27,076 nt of DNA from the NCBI GenBank assembly GCA_900766945.1, contig CAAFXD010000152.1, positions 1-27,076 on the forward strand, in the 5' to 3' direction. The notes beneath the pieces are model-generated. The model saw only the letters and a list, made by a program, of their open reading frames with translations, was not told where the DNA came from and did not search any database. The stretch comes from Clostridia bacterium. Its GTDB lineage: Bacteria; Bacillota; Clostridia; Oscillospirales; Acutalibacteraceae. Shown one piece after another: positions 13,682-22,370 of the stretch. Positions within the stretch are counted from its first letter, which is position 1. Each line of letters starts with the position of its first letter. A program made the position numbers and the translations under genes.

Positions 13682-16681
13682 TTAAAGCGGTTGTACGCGC
13701 AGTTCCTCAACCGCATCGTTTTTTGCAAGGCATTGTGCCAAAGCCGATGCCGATTCCACCGACGGCAAAACCGGAATACGCCGCAACAGCGCCGTTCTGC
13801 GAATACGCACATCGTCCTCGTTGATTTTCGGTCCGCTCTGGGCGGTGGAGACCAAGTAAGACAGCCGATTTTTCAAAATCAGCGTCAAGGTATTCGGCTC
13901 GCCCTCGTGGATTTTTCGCACAGCATTTGCCGCCACATGATTGGCATTCAAAAGCTTTGCCGTATTGGATGTCGCATAGATTTTGAACTCCTGCTGTAAA
14001 AAAGCATCAGACAGCGGTACACAGGCTTGCTTGTCGGTATCTGCAACGGAAATCAGCACACCGCCCGTACGCTTAATCCGCATTCCGGAGGCAATAAAGC
14101 CTTTGAGCAATGCTTCATCAAAGGTATCCGCAACGCCCATCACTTCACCCGTGGATTTCATTTCATCGCCGAGCTGGATATCTGCCCCTGCAAGCGATTC
14201 AAAGCTGAACACGGGCACGCGTACAAAATACCGTGCAGACTCTTTATAAAGTCCCGTACCGATGCCGATGTCCCGCAAGCTTTCGCCAAGCATTAACCGC
14301 ACGGCAAGTTCTACAATCGGCAGAGCAGTCGCTTTACTCATAAACGGAATATTCCGCGTTGCAACCACACTCGCCGTCGTCATATATACCGCGTTGTCAT
14401 ATACAACAAACTGAATGTTTAAAAGACCTTTTACTTTTAATTCGCGCACCAATCTGCCGGTGAACTCGACAACCTCCTCTTTCAGCTCCTGTGAAAGCGA
14501 AACGGTCGGATAGACCGAAATCGAGTCGCCTGCATGCACCTGCGCCTTTTCGATATGCTCATAAATCCCGGGAATTAAAAATTCCTCGCCGTCCGTAAGC
14601 ACATCTACCTCAACGCCTTTACCGATAAATACGCGGCGAGAACCTGTATGGCGAATATTCAAGCGGTCTAAAATGTCAAAGAATTCGATTTTATTTTTCA
14701 GCTTTTTGTGTATGGACGCATCTGCACCGTATACAGTCACGCCCATTTTCTCCAAGGCTTCGGATTTGCGCAGGGCTTCCCCGCCGCCGAATACCAAAAT
14801 CGCGCCGTCGGGGCGCTCGGTTGCCGCCACATTGACCACATCTTCCTCGGTAATCGGGTCAACATATAATTTGTCCGCCGCCGAAAAGTCCGTCGTATTG
14901 GCGGCAGGATTGTTGTTGAGCATAACGGTTTCATATCCGAAATCCTTTAATGTGTGCAACGCTTGATAGGCGGCGTAATCACGGTCTGCCCCCAAGCCGA
15001 TGGAGGTAGGTCCTGCGCCGACCACCAAAATTTTGGTTCTTTCGCTCGGGTGCGCATCCAAATACATGGCCGCTTCATTATCTTCATCCCAAGCGGAGTA
15101 AAAATACGGCTTTTGCACATCAAATTCCGCCGCGCAGGTATCCACGGTGTTGTAGGCAGAACAGCGCTTATCCGGTAAATCCTCCATATCGCAGAATTTC
15201 GCAATCGCGCTGTCTAAAAAGCCGATGGATTTGGCATATGCATACGCTTCTTTGGTATACCCCGCACGCAAAGCAAGCTCGGTATCGGCAATATTTTTGA
15301 GTTTCAAAAGATAATACATATCTATTTTGGTGATTTCTCGGATTTTCTCCAAAGAAACACCGCGTTTAATCGCTTCATATACGGCAAAAATCCGCTCATT
15401 ATCCCGCGAATGCAACAATTCGGACAGTTCATCATCTGTTGCCAAACGAAGTTTCGGCAATGCAATGAATTCCGTTTTCGGATTCATCGAGCGAATGGCT
15501 TTTAAAAATGCCAATTCAAAGCTCGTGCCGATTGCAAACGCTTCGCCGGTTGCCTGCATAATTTCGCCGAGCGTGCGCGTCGTTGCATCGCCGAAATGTT
15601 CAAAAGACCATTTCGGAACTTTTACGGCACAATAGTCAATCGCCGGCTCATTCGCCGCCGTTGTTACACCGGTAATCTCATTGCGGATTTCATACAGCTT
15701 ATACCCAAGCGCAATTTTCGCGCACACAGCCGCAATCGGATACCCTGTCGCCTTGGAAATCAAAGCGGAGGTGCGGTTTAACTGCGGCTCGACACCTAAC
15801 ACAATATAGGCACCCGTTTCGGGGTGTACGGCAAAGCGAACCATACAAACGCCCTCAATTTGGAGCCGCCGCGCCAATTTGCGAGCGGTACGGCGCAGTT
15901 TGGAGGTTTGTGCGTCGGTTAGGGTCTGTGCGGGTAAAACCACAATACTGTCGCCGTCGTGCACGCCGACCGCGTCAATATTCTCCGTACTGCAAATGCT
16001 GACGCAGTTGTCCACGGCATCGCGCACACAACAAAACGCAATTTCCTTATAGCCTTCCACACATTTTTCAAGCATAGCTTGCCCGACCAACGATTTCTGT
16101 GCACAGGAAACAAAGCATTCCGTCAACTCTTCGGCAGTATTACAGCGCACAAAGGCGCCGCCTTCCGGCGAAAATGCCGATTTGCAGGAAACGGGATACC
16201 CCACAGCACTTGCAAAATCCAGCGCTTCGACTTCGGAGCTGACAATCGCCGACGGCAAATACGGCTCATCGGCTTCTGACAACATCGTTTGCAGTGCCTG
16301 CGCGTTATGCACACTTTTTATCACTTCGGGCTGTGCACCGAGCAAAACCGTGCCGTGCTCTTCTAAATAGCCGTTTTGAGACAATTCCAAACAAATTTCC
16401 AAGCCGGTTTTGCCGCCCGCGGTCGCCAGAATGGCGTCAGGCTGTTCCACTTCGATAATTTTTTTAATAGTTTCCCCATTCAGCGGCTCAATATACACGG
16501 TATCTGCGAGATTGCGGTCGGTCATCACCGTGGTCGGATTGGAGTTGACCACCACGGATTGCACGCCCTCTTGCTTTAAAACCGTTAACATTTGTGTGCC
16601 CGCATAATCATATTCACCGGACTGCCCAATCACCACGGGACCTGCGCCGATGACAAGGATTTTTTTGTAAGTCTGTTTCAT
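13682..16681 (-). CDS. carB: CarB-like carbamoyl-phosphate synthetase large subunit, predicted pseudoenzyme
   Basis: This 999-residue protein is homologous to CarB throughout (E. coli has 1073). It has two ATP-grasp halves, the middle oligomerisation domain and a C-terminal MGS-type allosteric domain. Conserved scaffold stretches are ILVIGAGPVVIGQSGEYDY, VNSNPTTVMTD, VLPAQTLTD, NTVDTCAAEF and HEGEPNTL. Catalytic ligands are replaced. In the first site E. coli Glu299-Asn301-Arg303 is Gly296-Glu298-Gln300, Asn283 and Gln285 are Met280 and Arg282, and Arg129 is Ala127. The RPSFTMGG loop reads CKSAFSPEGG. In the second, Glu841-Asn843-Arg845 is Thr769-Ser771-Val773, and about 58 residues containing the RPSYVLGG loop are missing near residue 680. 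The frame has no stop or shift. It overlaps carA by ATGA. Carbamoyl-phosphate synthesis by this protein looks impossible; its role is unknown. Confidence 0.93.
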   Translation of the reverse strand: MKQTYKKILVIGAGPVVIGQSGEYDYAGTQMLTVLKQEGVQSVVVNSNPTTVMTDRNLADTVYIEPLNGETIKKIIEVEQPDAILATAGGKTGLEICLELSQNGYLEEHGTVLLGAQPEVIKSVHNAQALQTMLSEADEPYLPSAIVSSEVEALDFASAVGYPVSCKSAFSPEGGAFVRCNTAEELTECFVSCAQKSLVGQAMLEKCVEGYKEIAFCCVRDAVDNCVSICSTENIDAVGVHDGDSIVVLPAQTLTDAQTSKLRRTARKLARRLQIEGVCMVRFAVHPETGAYIVLGVEPQLNRTSALISKATGYPIAAVCAKIALGYKLYEIRNEITGVTTAANEPAIDYCAVKVPKWSFEHFGDATTRTLGEIMQATGEAFAIGTSFELAFLKAIRSMNPKTEFIALPKLRLATDDELSELLHSRDNERIFAVYEAIKRGVSLEKIREITKIDMYYLLKLKNIADTELALRAGYTKEAYAYAKSIGFLDSAIAKFCDMEDLPDKRCSAYNTVDTCAAEFDVQKPYFYSAWDEDNEAAMYLDAHPSERTKILVVGAGPTSIGLGADRDYAAYQALHTLKDFGYETVMLNNNPAANTTDFSAADKLYVDPITEEDVVNVAATERPDGAILVFGGGEALRKSEALEKMGVTVYGADASIHKKLKNKIEFFDILDRLNIRHTGSRRVFIGKGVEVDVLTDGEEFLIPGIYEHIEKAQVHAGDSISVYPTVSLSQELKEEVVEFTGRLVRELKVKGLLNIQFVVYDNAVYMTTASVVATRNIPFMSKATALPIVELAVRLMLGESLRDIGIGTGLYKESARYFVRVPVFSFESLAGADIQLGDEMKSTGEVMGVADTFDEALLKGFIASGMRIKRTGGVLISVADTDKQACVPLSDAFLQQEFKIYATSNTAKLLNANHVAANAVRKIHEGEPNTLTLILKNRLSYLVSTAQSGPKINEDDVRIRRTALLRRIPVLPSVESASALAQCLAKNDAVEELRVQPL

Positions 16682-17757
16682 TTCTTTGCCTCCCCGAGCA
16701 TTTCGACAAAGCGGTCAAAAATCCAAGATGTACTGCTGTCGCGGTCACCGTTCGGTGTAAACTGCACGGAAATCGCCGAAAATGCTTTGTAAGAAAGCCC
16801 TTCAATCGACCCGTCATTCAAGTTTGTCATCGAAATTTCAGCAACACTCGGCGCAACCGTTTCGGCTTTAACCGCATATCCGTGATTTTGGTCGGTCACC
16901 ATAAATTGCGCCGTCCCGCAAATTGAAACCGGTTGATTGGAGCCGCGATGCCCCTGCGCCATTTTTTCAATTTCCGCCCCAACAGACAGCGCCAGCATTT
17001 GATGCCCCAAACCAATCGCAAATATCGGCAAGCCGAGCTTGGTCATCTCTTGAATATTCTGAATAAAAACAGGGTTGTCATCGGGGTCGCCCGGGCCGTC
17101 GGAAAGGAAAATTCCGTCCGGCGAAAGCGCTTTTATCTGTTCTGCCGTGTAATCGGCAGGCAACAGTTCCAAGGTACACCCGCGGGCAGTCAACGCGTCC
17201 AGCGTCGCGCGCGGAAAGCCGTAGTCTAACAGAGCAACACGGTATTTTGCCTGCGGCGCAGATACAGTTTCAGGACTGTGAATGGTCACGGCTTCCACCG
17301 CGCCCGAAATGGTATAGGCGCGAATTTCCCGCAGTAAATCTTCTTTTTCTTCTATCGACTCGGTTATAGCACCTTTCATATAGCCTTTGTTTCGCAGGGC
17401 GCGCGTCAAACGCCTTGTGTCAATGCCGTATATGCCGACAATCCCGCGGCGCAGAAGATATTCGTGGAGAGATACGCCGCCCTCGGGCGCATCGCACCAT
17501 TCCCGCACAATATAGCCATTGGACATTATTTCAGACTCGCGACCGTTGTCTGCAACACCGCGGTTTCCGACCAAAGGATAGGTTTGTGCCACGATTTGCC
17601 CGTAATAGGTCGGGTCGGAAAGCAGTTCTTCATATGACGCGGTACAGGTATTAAAGACAACTTCCCCGATCGCCGTACCCGCTTTTCCCATAGAAAAGCC
17701 TTCAAAAACGGTACCGTCTTCCAAAAGCAAATAGGCTTTTTTTGTATGTTGTGCCAT
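16678..17757 (-). CDS. carA: CarA-like carbamoyl-phosphate synthetase small subunit, glutaminase triad lost
   Basis: This 359-residue protein is homologous to CarA, which hydrolyses glutamine and channels ammonia to CarB. The N-terminal CarA domain is recognisable (AYLLLEDGTVFEG, IGEVVFNT, DPTYYGQIVAQTYPL, GIYGIDTRRLTRALR), as is the class I amidotransferase fold (FLSDGPGDPDDNP). The catalytic triad is gone. The nucleophile elbow GICLGHQ is AIGLGHQ, so Cys269 of E. coli is Gly249. The QGHPEASPGP segment is QFTPNGD, so His353 is Thr334 and Glu355 is Asn336, with a small deletion. Gly249 is GGT, one base from the Cys codon TGT. The start follows AAAGGG, 17 bases after pyrF. The frame is intact and coupled to carB, so this is a pseudoenzyme candidate rather than a decayed gene. 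Confidence 0.93.
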   Translation of the reverse strand: MAQHTKKAYLLLEDGTVFEGFSMGKAGTAIGEVVFNTCTASYEELLSDPTYYGQIVAQTYPLVGNRGVADNGRESEIMSNGYIVREWCDAPEGGVSLHEYLLRRGIVGIYGIDTRRLTRALRNKGYMKGAITESIEEKEDLLREIRAYTISGAVEAVTIHSPETVSAPQAKYRVALLDYGFPRATLDALTARGCTLELLPADYTAEQIKALSPDGIFLSDGPGDPDDNPVFIQNIQEMTKLGLPIFAIGLGHQMLALSVGAEIEKMAQGHRGSNQPVSICGTAQFMVTDQNHGYAVKAETVAPSVAEISMTNLNDGSIEGLSYKAFSAISVQFTPNGDRDSSTSWIFDRFVEMLGEAKK

Positions 17758-17774
17758 AAGGACAGCCCTTTCGT

Positions 17775-18692
17775 TTATTTTCTGACAGATAACAGCTCGT
17801 CACGCATGCGAATAGCTTCGGCACGCGCGGCTTCTGCATATTGTTCTTCTGTGTACTCCCCTTTTTTATAAGCGCACATAATCCCACGGGACGAATTGAT
17901 CACTGCGCCCAAGCCGTTTGCGTCAAACGCAGGTGCAACATCATTTGCACCGCCGCCTTGCGCGCCGTAGCCGGGCACCAAAAAGAATGTGTGAGGAAGC
18001 GCCGCACGCAATTCAGCAAGCTGTGCAGGGTATGTGGCACCAACCACAGCGCCGACTGCGGAATACCCGTACGCCCCACGGGACTCCGCGCCCCAATGCT
18101 CACACATATCGCCCATCGTACGATAAATCGTTTTATCGCCTATCAATTTATCCTGCAACTCGCCCGAAGATTTGTTTGAGGTTTTGACAAGCACAAAAAT
18201 GCCTTTGTCCTGTTCCTTGCAAATATTTAACAGCGGTGCAATCCCGTCCGTACCGAGATAACCGTTCACGGTGAGTGCGTCCGCATCAAACGGCGCAACC
18301 GTTTCACCGTTTACAGAAACGGTACCGAGGTGTGCCGCCGCATAGGCTTCCATCGTGGTGCCTATATCGTTGCGTTTCCCGTCGGTAATGACAAATAAGC
18401 CTTTTTCTTTGGCATACCGAATGGTTTCATATAACGCCCGCACGCCTTGCCAACCGTACATTTCATAGTAGGCGCATTGCGGCTTGACCGCCGGCACAAT
18501 ATCATATAAGGCGTCAATCAGACCTTTGTTAAAAGTCAACAACGCATCTGCCGCACCCTCTAAGGTGTTGCCGTATTTTTGAAAAGACGCTTCTTTAATA
18601 AACGCGGGAACAAAATCCAGTTTCGGGTCGAGCCCCGCCACCGTCGGATTATTTTTTGCAAGTATCGCCGCGCAAAGTCTGTCAAAGCCCAT
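17775..18692 (-). CDS. pyrF: Orotidine 5'-phosphate decarboxylase, type 2
   Basis: PyrF decarboxylates OMP to UMP, the last step of de novo UMP synthesis. The 305 residues match the longer type 2 form common in Clostridia. The catalytic Asp-Lys-Asp array is intact in FVITDGKRNDIGTTMEAY (Asp104, Lys106, Asp109). Other signatures are VAGLDPKLDFVP, PAVKPQCAYYEMYGWQG, and FLVPGYGAQGG for phosphate binding, followed by VINSSRGIM. It begins two bases after the pyrC stop, with its AAGGAG ribosome site inside the end of pyrC, so translation is coupled. Confidence 0.96.
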   Translation of the reverse strand: MGFDRLCAAILAKNNPTVAGLDPKLDFVPAFIKEASFQKYGNTLEGAADALLTFNKGLIDALYDIVPAVKPQCAYYEMYGWQGVRALYETIRYAKEKGLFVITDGKRNDIGTTMEAYAAAHLGTVSVNGETVAPFDADALTVNGYLGTDGIAPLLNICKEQDKGIFVLVKTSNKSSGELQDKLIGDKTIYRTMGDMCEHWGAESRGAYGYSAVGAVVGATYPAQLAELRAALPHTFFLVPGYGAQGGGANDVAPAFDANGLGAVINSSRGIMCAYKKGEYTEEQYAEAARAEAIRMRDELLSVRK

Positions 18693-18694
18693 AT

Positions 18695-19987
18695 TCAGTT
18701 CTCCTTTATCCCATCATTATAAACAATTCTGCCTGCTGAAACGGTCATTTTAATTTTAGACTGTAAGGTACAGTTTTTAAATACACAGTTTTTAGACTTC
18801 CCGTGCAATTTCTCCGTATCGACCGTCCACGCTTCGTTCTCATCAATCAAGATTAAATCCGCACGCGCGCCGACACGCAATGTTCCGCCGTCAATGCCGA
18901 GAATTTTCGCCGGTCGAACAGACATTTTATCAATTAAATCCGAAACGGTCAGCATACCGGATTGCACAAGCGCCGTATAACTTGCCGCAAACGAGGTTTC
19001 CATACCAATCACGCCGTTCGGTGCCTTGTAGAAATCCGCTTTTTCCGCCTCGGTATGCGGCGCGTGGTCAGTGGCAATCACATCCAAAGTACCGTCTAAA
19101 ACGCCGCGCAAAACCGCTTGGCGGTCGTTTTCCGAGCGCAGGGGTGGATTCATACGGTAATCGGCATCTTTCTCGCTGATTTGCGCATCCGTAAACATAA
19201 AATAATGCGGGCAGGTTTCAGCGGTAATATGCAGTCCGCGCGCTTTGGCATCACGAATAAGTGAGACATTGCCCGCCGTGCTGACATGGCAAATATGCAG
19301 CCTTGCATTTTGCGGCGCTGACATCAAAAGTGCGATTTCCCGCGCGGTACCGACATCCTCGGCAGAGTTTGGAATACCTTTTACGTCCAAATCCGCACAA
19401 AGTGCACAGTCATTCACAATGCCGCCTGCGGAAAGGCTTCTGTCCTCGGTATGGGCAAAAATCGGCGCATTTAAGTTTGCAGAAAGTGTTAATGCTTGTT
19501 GCATTTGCGCCGCAGTATGCACAGGCACACCGTCATCGGAAAATGCACAGGCACCCGCTTCTTTGAGCGCCGCCATATCGGTCAGTTCTTCACCTTTTAA
19601 CCCTTTTGTTATTGCCGCAACAGGCAAGACGCGCGCTTGCGCATTTTCGGCTTTTTGTAAAACATAGCGTATGGTTTCGGGCGTATCGCAGGCAGGCAGC
19701 GTGTTCGGCATGGCGCAAAGGGTGGTTACGCCGCCTGCTGCCGCTGCCGCACAGCCCGTTACAATATCTTCTTTTTCCGTAAAGCCGGGGTCACGCAAAT
19801 GTGTGTGTAAGTCAATCAGCCCCGGGGCTAAAATCAGCCCCGAAGCATCAATCGTTACAGCATTACTGCACACAATATTTTCCCCGATAAAAGCAACCGT
19901 ACCGTCTTTGCACAGCACATCGCATATACGGTCTAAATTTTGTGACGGGTCAACAACCCGCGCATTTTTAAACAGTAAATCTACCAT
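18695..19987 (-). CDS. pyrC: Dihydroorotase, class I (PyrC)
   Basis: PyrC interconverts N-carbamoyl-L-aspartate and dihydroorotate. The 430-residue protein has every class I zinc ligand: LIDLHTHLRDPGF (His61, His63, and Arg65 for substrate), Asp151 in CAFSDDGVPV, His179 in IFAHTEDRSL, His234 in LHICHVSTAG and the catalytic Asp307 in VIATDHAPHTEAEK. Asn280 (YRMNPPLRSE) also matches. It should be active. It begins 8 bases after the penicillin-binding protein stop, behind GAGGTGA, leaving no room for a promoter or PyrR attenuator of its own. Its expression therefore appears tied to the PBP gene. The substrate-producing enzyme PyrB is not in the window. Confidence 0.96.
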   Translation of the reverse strand: MVDLLFKNARVVDPSQNLDRICDVLCKDGTVAFIGENIVCSNAVTIDASGLILAPGLIDLHTHLRDPGFTEKEDIVTGCAAAAAGGVTTLCAMPNTLPACDTPETIRYVLQKAENAQARVLPVAAITKGLKGEELTDMAALKEAGACAFSDDGVPVHTAAQMQQALTLSANLNAPIFAHTEDRSLSAGGIVNDCALCADLDVKGIPNSAEDVGTAREIALLMSAPQNARLHICHVSTAGNVSLIRDAKARGLHITAETCPHYFMFTDAQISEKDADYRMNPPLRSENDRQAVLRGVLDGTLDVIATDHAPHTEAEKADFYKAPNGVIGMETSFAASYTALVQSGMLTVSDLIDKMSVRPAKILGIDGGTLRVGARADLILIDENEAWTVDTEKLHGKSKNCVFKNCTLQSKIKMTVSAGRIVYNDGIKEN

Positions 19988-19995
19988 TGTTCACC

Positions 19996-22320
19996 TCAGT
20001 CGGCAGGTGTATTCTCGGTTGGCGGCGTTTCAGCCGTCGTTTGCTCCGTAGGCTGTGTTGTGACCGGTGCCGTAGTTTTAGTTTCAGGGGGTGCAGCCGG
20101 CGTGTCGTTCGGTGTTTCCGCGGGTGTTTCTTCCGGCTCGGGCGCTACCGAACCGGTACAGGTTACACAGTACGCCGGTAAATTTTCCTTGGAGTACCAA
20201 CCCATCGCCTTATTCGGGCAGGTATCACTTGCCAACAGTCCGGTTTCCACACAGTAAGCGTGCTGTTCCACAATCGGCGAGAACTTTTCAAAGCTCTTGG
20301 ATTCCAAACCCTTATGCACGCGATTCATAACCTCATCAAAAATACTGCCGGCGGGGTTCCCCGACACATAATCGGAAATCTGCTTCGGCGTATCACAACC
20401 GAACCAAACCGCCGCAACATAATACGGTGTGCCGCCGACAAACCAGCGGTCCTTGTCCTCGGTTGTGGTACCGGTCTTGGCAAACAACACGGAATTTTTA
20501 AGCCCGTAATTGCGCGCAGTCGCCTGCCCTGCCGCGTCAGTAACAACGGTTTGTAAAAGCTCATTCATAATGTCGGCAGTATCCGGCGAAATAATTTGCT
20601 CTCCTTCGCTTTCCGCGTGCTGTAACAACACCTTAGACCCGTTGCTGTTGGTCACCTTGTAATAACAGTAAGGTTCAAAATATTTCCCACCGTTGCCGAA
20701 TGCCGCATAAGCTGCCGCCATTTCCAATGTGGTTACGCCTTTGTACGTACCGCCGACCGCCAGAGAAGAAGCGTTCTTATCCGTCGGGTCTACAAGCTTT
20801 GCAAGGCGGAATTTCTGCGTCGCATAGTTAAAGCTGGTTTCATACCCCATTTGGCGCAGGATTTGTGCGGGAACAGTGTTATACGACTTGCAAATTGCCT
20901 TTTGCACATTCACCATGGAATCGGGCGAGCCGGGGTCATCGCCGTAGTTAACAGGGCCGTACCCGCCGTTTTTCCCGTTTGTATAGTAGTGCGGAATACC
21001 GTAGTTTGTAACACGTGTACTCCAAGTAACATATTTTTCGTTAATTGCCGGCGCGTAAACCGTAAGCGGTTTAATGGAAGAACCGGGCTGACGGAAAGAA
21101 TTTGCCGCGCGGTTTAAGCCGCGGTTTTCCGTCTTTTCCCCCGCACCGCCGACCATACCGACAATTCTGCCGCTGTAATCCATAATGGTCATGGCCGACT
21201 GCGCATCGTCAATATTTTTGTTGTATTTCGGGAAGCCCGTACGGTTCACATAAACCGACTCCATAGCCTCCTGAATGCGCAAATCCACCGCGCAATAAAT
21301 CCGCAAGCCACCCGAATAAATCATAGAAGAAGCCTGTGACGATGTGTAGCCGTATTGGTCCATCAAATCGTTGCGCACGCTTTGAATCACATAATCGACA
21401 TAATAACTCCAAACGGCATTTTCGGTTTGGACTTTTTTCGATGCCAAATCTTCGGATTCCACATAGTTTTCACTGTTGGTAAAAACCATTTCATAAGCGA
21501 CGGCTTCGTCATATTCTTCCTGTGTAATTTTGCCCTGTGCCAGCATATTATCGAGGCAAGTCATTTGCCGCTTACGGTTTTCTTCCGGATGCAAAAGCGG
21601 GTCATATTTGGAAGGCGCCTGTGTAATTGCCGCCAAAGACGCACATTCCGCAAGGTTTAAGTCTTCTACATTTTTACCGAAATACTTTTCCGCCGCTGTC
21701 TGCACACCGTAACAGCCGTGGCTCATATAAACCGTATTCATATAGGCTTCCAATACGGTTTCCTTAGAAACATTCTTTTCCAGATTTAACGCCATTAAGA
21801 TTTCGTAAAATTTACGGTTTAAGGTGCGTTTGTTTTCCCCCGTCAGATTTTTAATCAACTGTTGGGTAATCGTCGACCCACCCGTGTTGCCCTTGTCCTT
21901 GATAATCGCAGAGGCGGTTCTGAACCAATCCACGCCGTTGTGCTTATAAAAGCGCTTGTCTTCCAAAGCGATATACGCATCGGCAAGATGCTGCGGAATC
22001 ACACTTTCATCGGGATTTTCACGGTAAGTAACCCAAACACGGTTTTGCTCGCCGTGCAAACGCGCAAGTTCCAACACTTCATCATTAGAATCATAGGCGT
22101 AAATGATCGTGGTCTGGTCCTGATTCTCCTTGTATTCTTCCAAATTGACTTTCGGCTCACCGTCCACATAGGAAATCATAAAGACAAGAAAATAGACACC
22201 GACAATGAGCATTGTCAGCAAAGCTGTAAACACCGCGCAAAGCAACGCCGTAATGCCGTTTCGCGGCTTACGCTGTTTTGCGCGCGCGCGTGTATTGTGA
22301 TTCGTTCGATTGGTCGCCAT
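19996..22320 (-). CDS. Class A penicillin-binding protein 1A (transglycosylase/transpeptidase)
   Basis: The 774 residues comprise a basic cytoplasmic tail, a transmembrane segment (about 22-50), a GT51 transglycosylase domain and a transpeptidase domain. The GT51 domain has the catalytic Glu120 in YIALEDKRFYKHNGVDW and GGSTITQQLIKNL. The transpeptidase has the SxxK nucleophile Ser414 in FRQPGSSIKPLTVY, SYN (479-481) and KTG (615-617). It polymerises and crosslinks peptidoglycan outside the membrane. Four Cys in a later segment (HAYCVETGLLASDTC and PAYCVTCTG) may form disulfides. The C-terminus is a Thr/Pro/Glu-rich unstructured tail. GGAGGG sets the ATG. It is first in the operon that continues with the pyrimidine genes. 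Confidence 0.95.
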   Translation of the reverse strand: MATNRTNHNTRARAKQRKPRNGITALLCAVFTALLTMLIVGVYFLVFMISYVDGEPKVNLEEYKENQDQTTIIYAYDSNDEVLELARLHGEQNRVWVTYRENPDESVIPQHLADAYIALEDKRFYKHNGVDWFRTASAIIKDKGNTGGSTITQQLIKNLTGENKRTLNRKFYEILMALNLEKNVSKETVLEAYMNTVYMSHGCYGVQTAAEKYFGKNVEDLNLAECASLAAITQAPSKYDPLLHPEENRKRQMTCLDNMLAQGKITQEEYDEAVAYEMVFTNSENYVESEDLASKKVQTENAVWSYYVDYVIQSVRNDLMDQYGYTSSQASSMIYSGGLRIYCAVDLRIQEAMESVYVNRTGFPKYNKNIDDAQSAMTIMDYSGRIVGMVGGAGEKTENRGLNRAANSFRQPGSSIKPLTVYAPAINEKYVTWSTRVTNYGIPHYYTNGKNGGYGPVNYGDDPGSPDSMVNVQKAICKSYNTVPAQILRQMGYETSFNYATQKFRLAKLVDPTDKNASSLAVGGTYKGVTTLEMAAAYAAFGNGGKYFEPYCYYKVTNSNGSKVLLQHAESEGEQIISPDTADIMNELLQTVVTDAAGQATARNYGLKNSVLFAKTGTTTEDKDRWFVGGTPYYVAAVWFGCDTPKQISDYVSGNPAGSIFDEVMNRVHKGLESKSFEKFSPIVEQHAYCVETGLLASDTCPNKAMGWYSKENLPAYCVTCTGSVAPEPEETPAETPNDTPAAPPETKTTAPVTTQPTEQTTAETPPTENTPAD

Positions 22321-22370
22321 ACAAGCCCTCCGAAGAATTAAAAATATGCATAATTACAGACAGTAATTGT

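Noticed and set aside
13669..13812. N-terminal extension of PyrK to 13812
   Set aside because: It overlaps the end of carB out of frame; the ATG at 13668 follows AAAGGAG and gives the family length.
13682..17757. carA and carB as broken pseudogenes or sequencing-error products
   Set aside because: No frameshift or stop occurs in 4 kb. Ribosome sites and the ATGA coupling are intact, the scaffold is conserved, and the key changes are in-frame substitutions clustered at catalytic positions.
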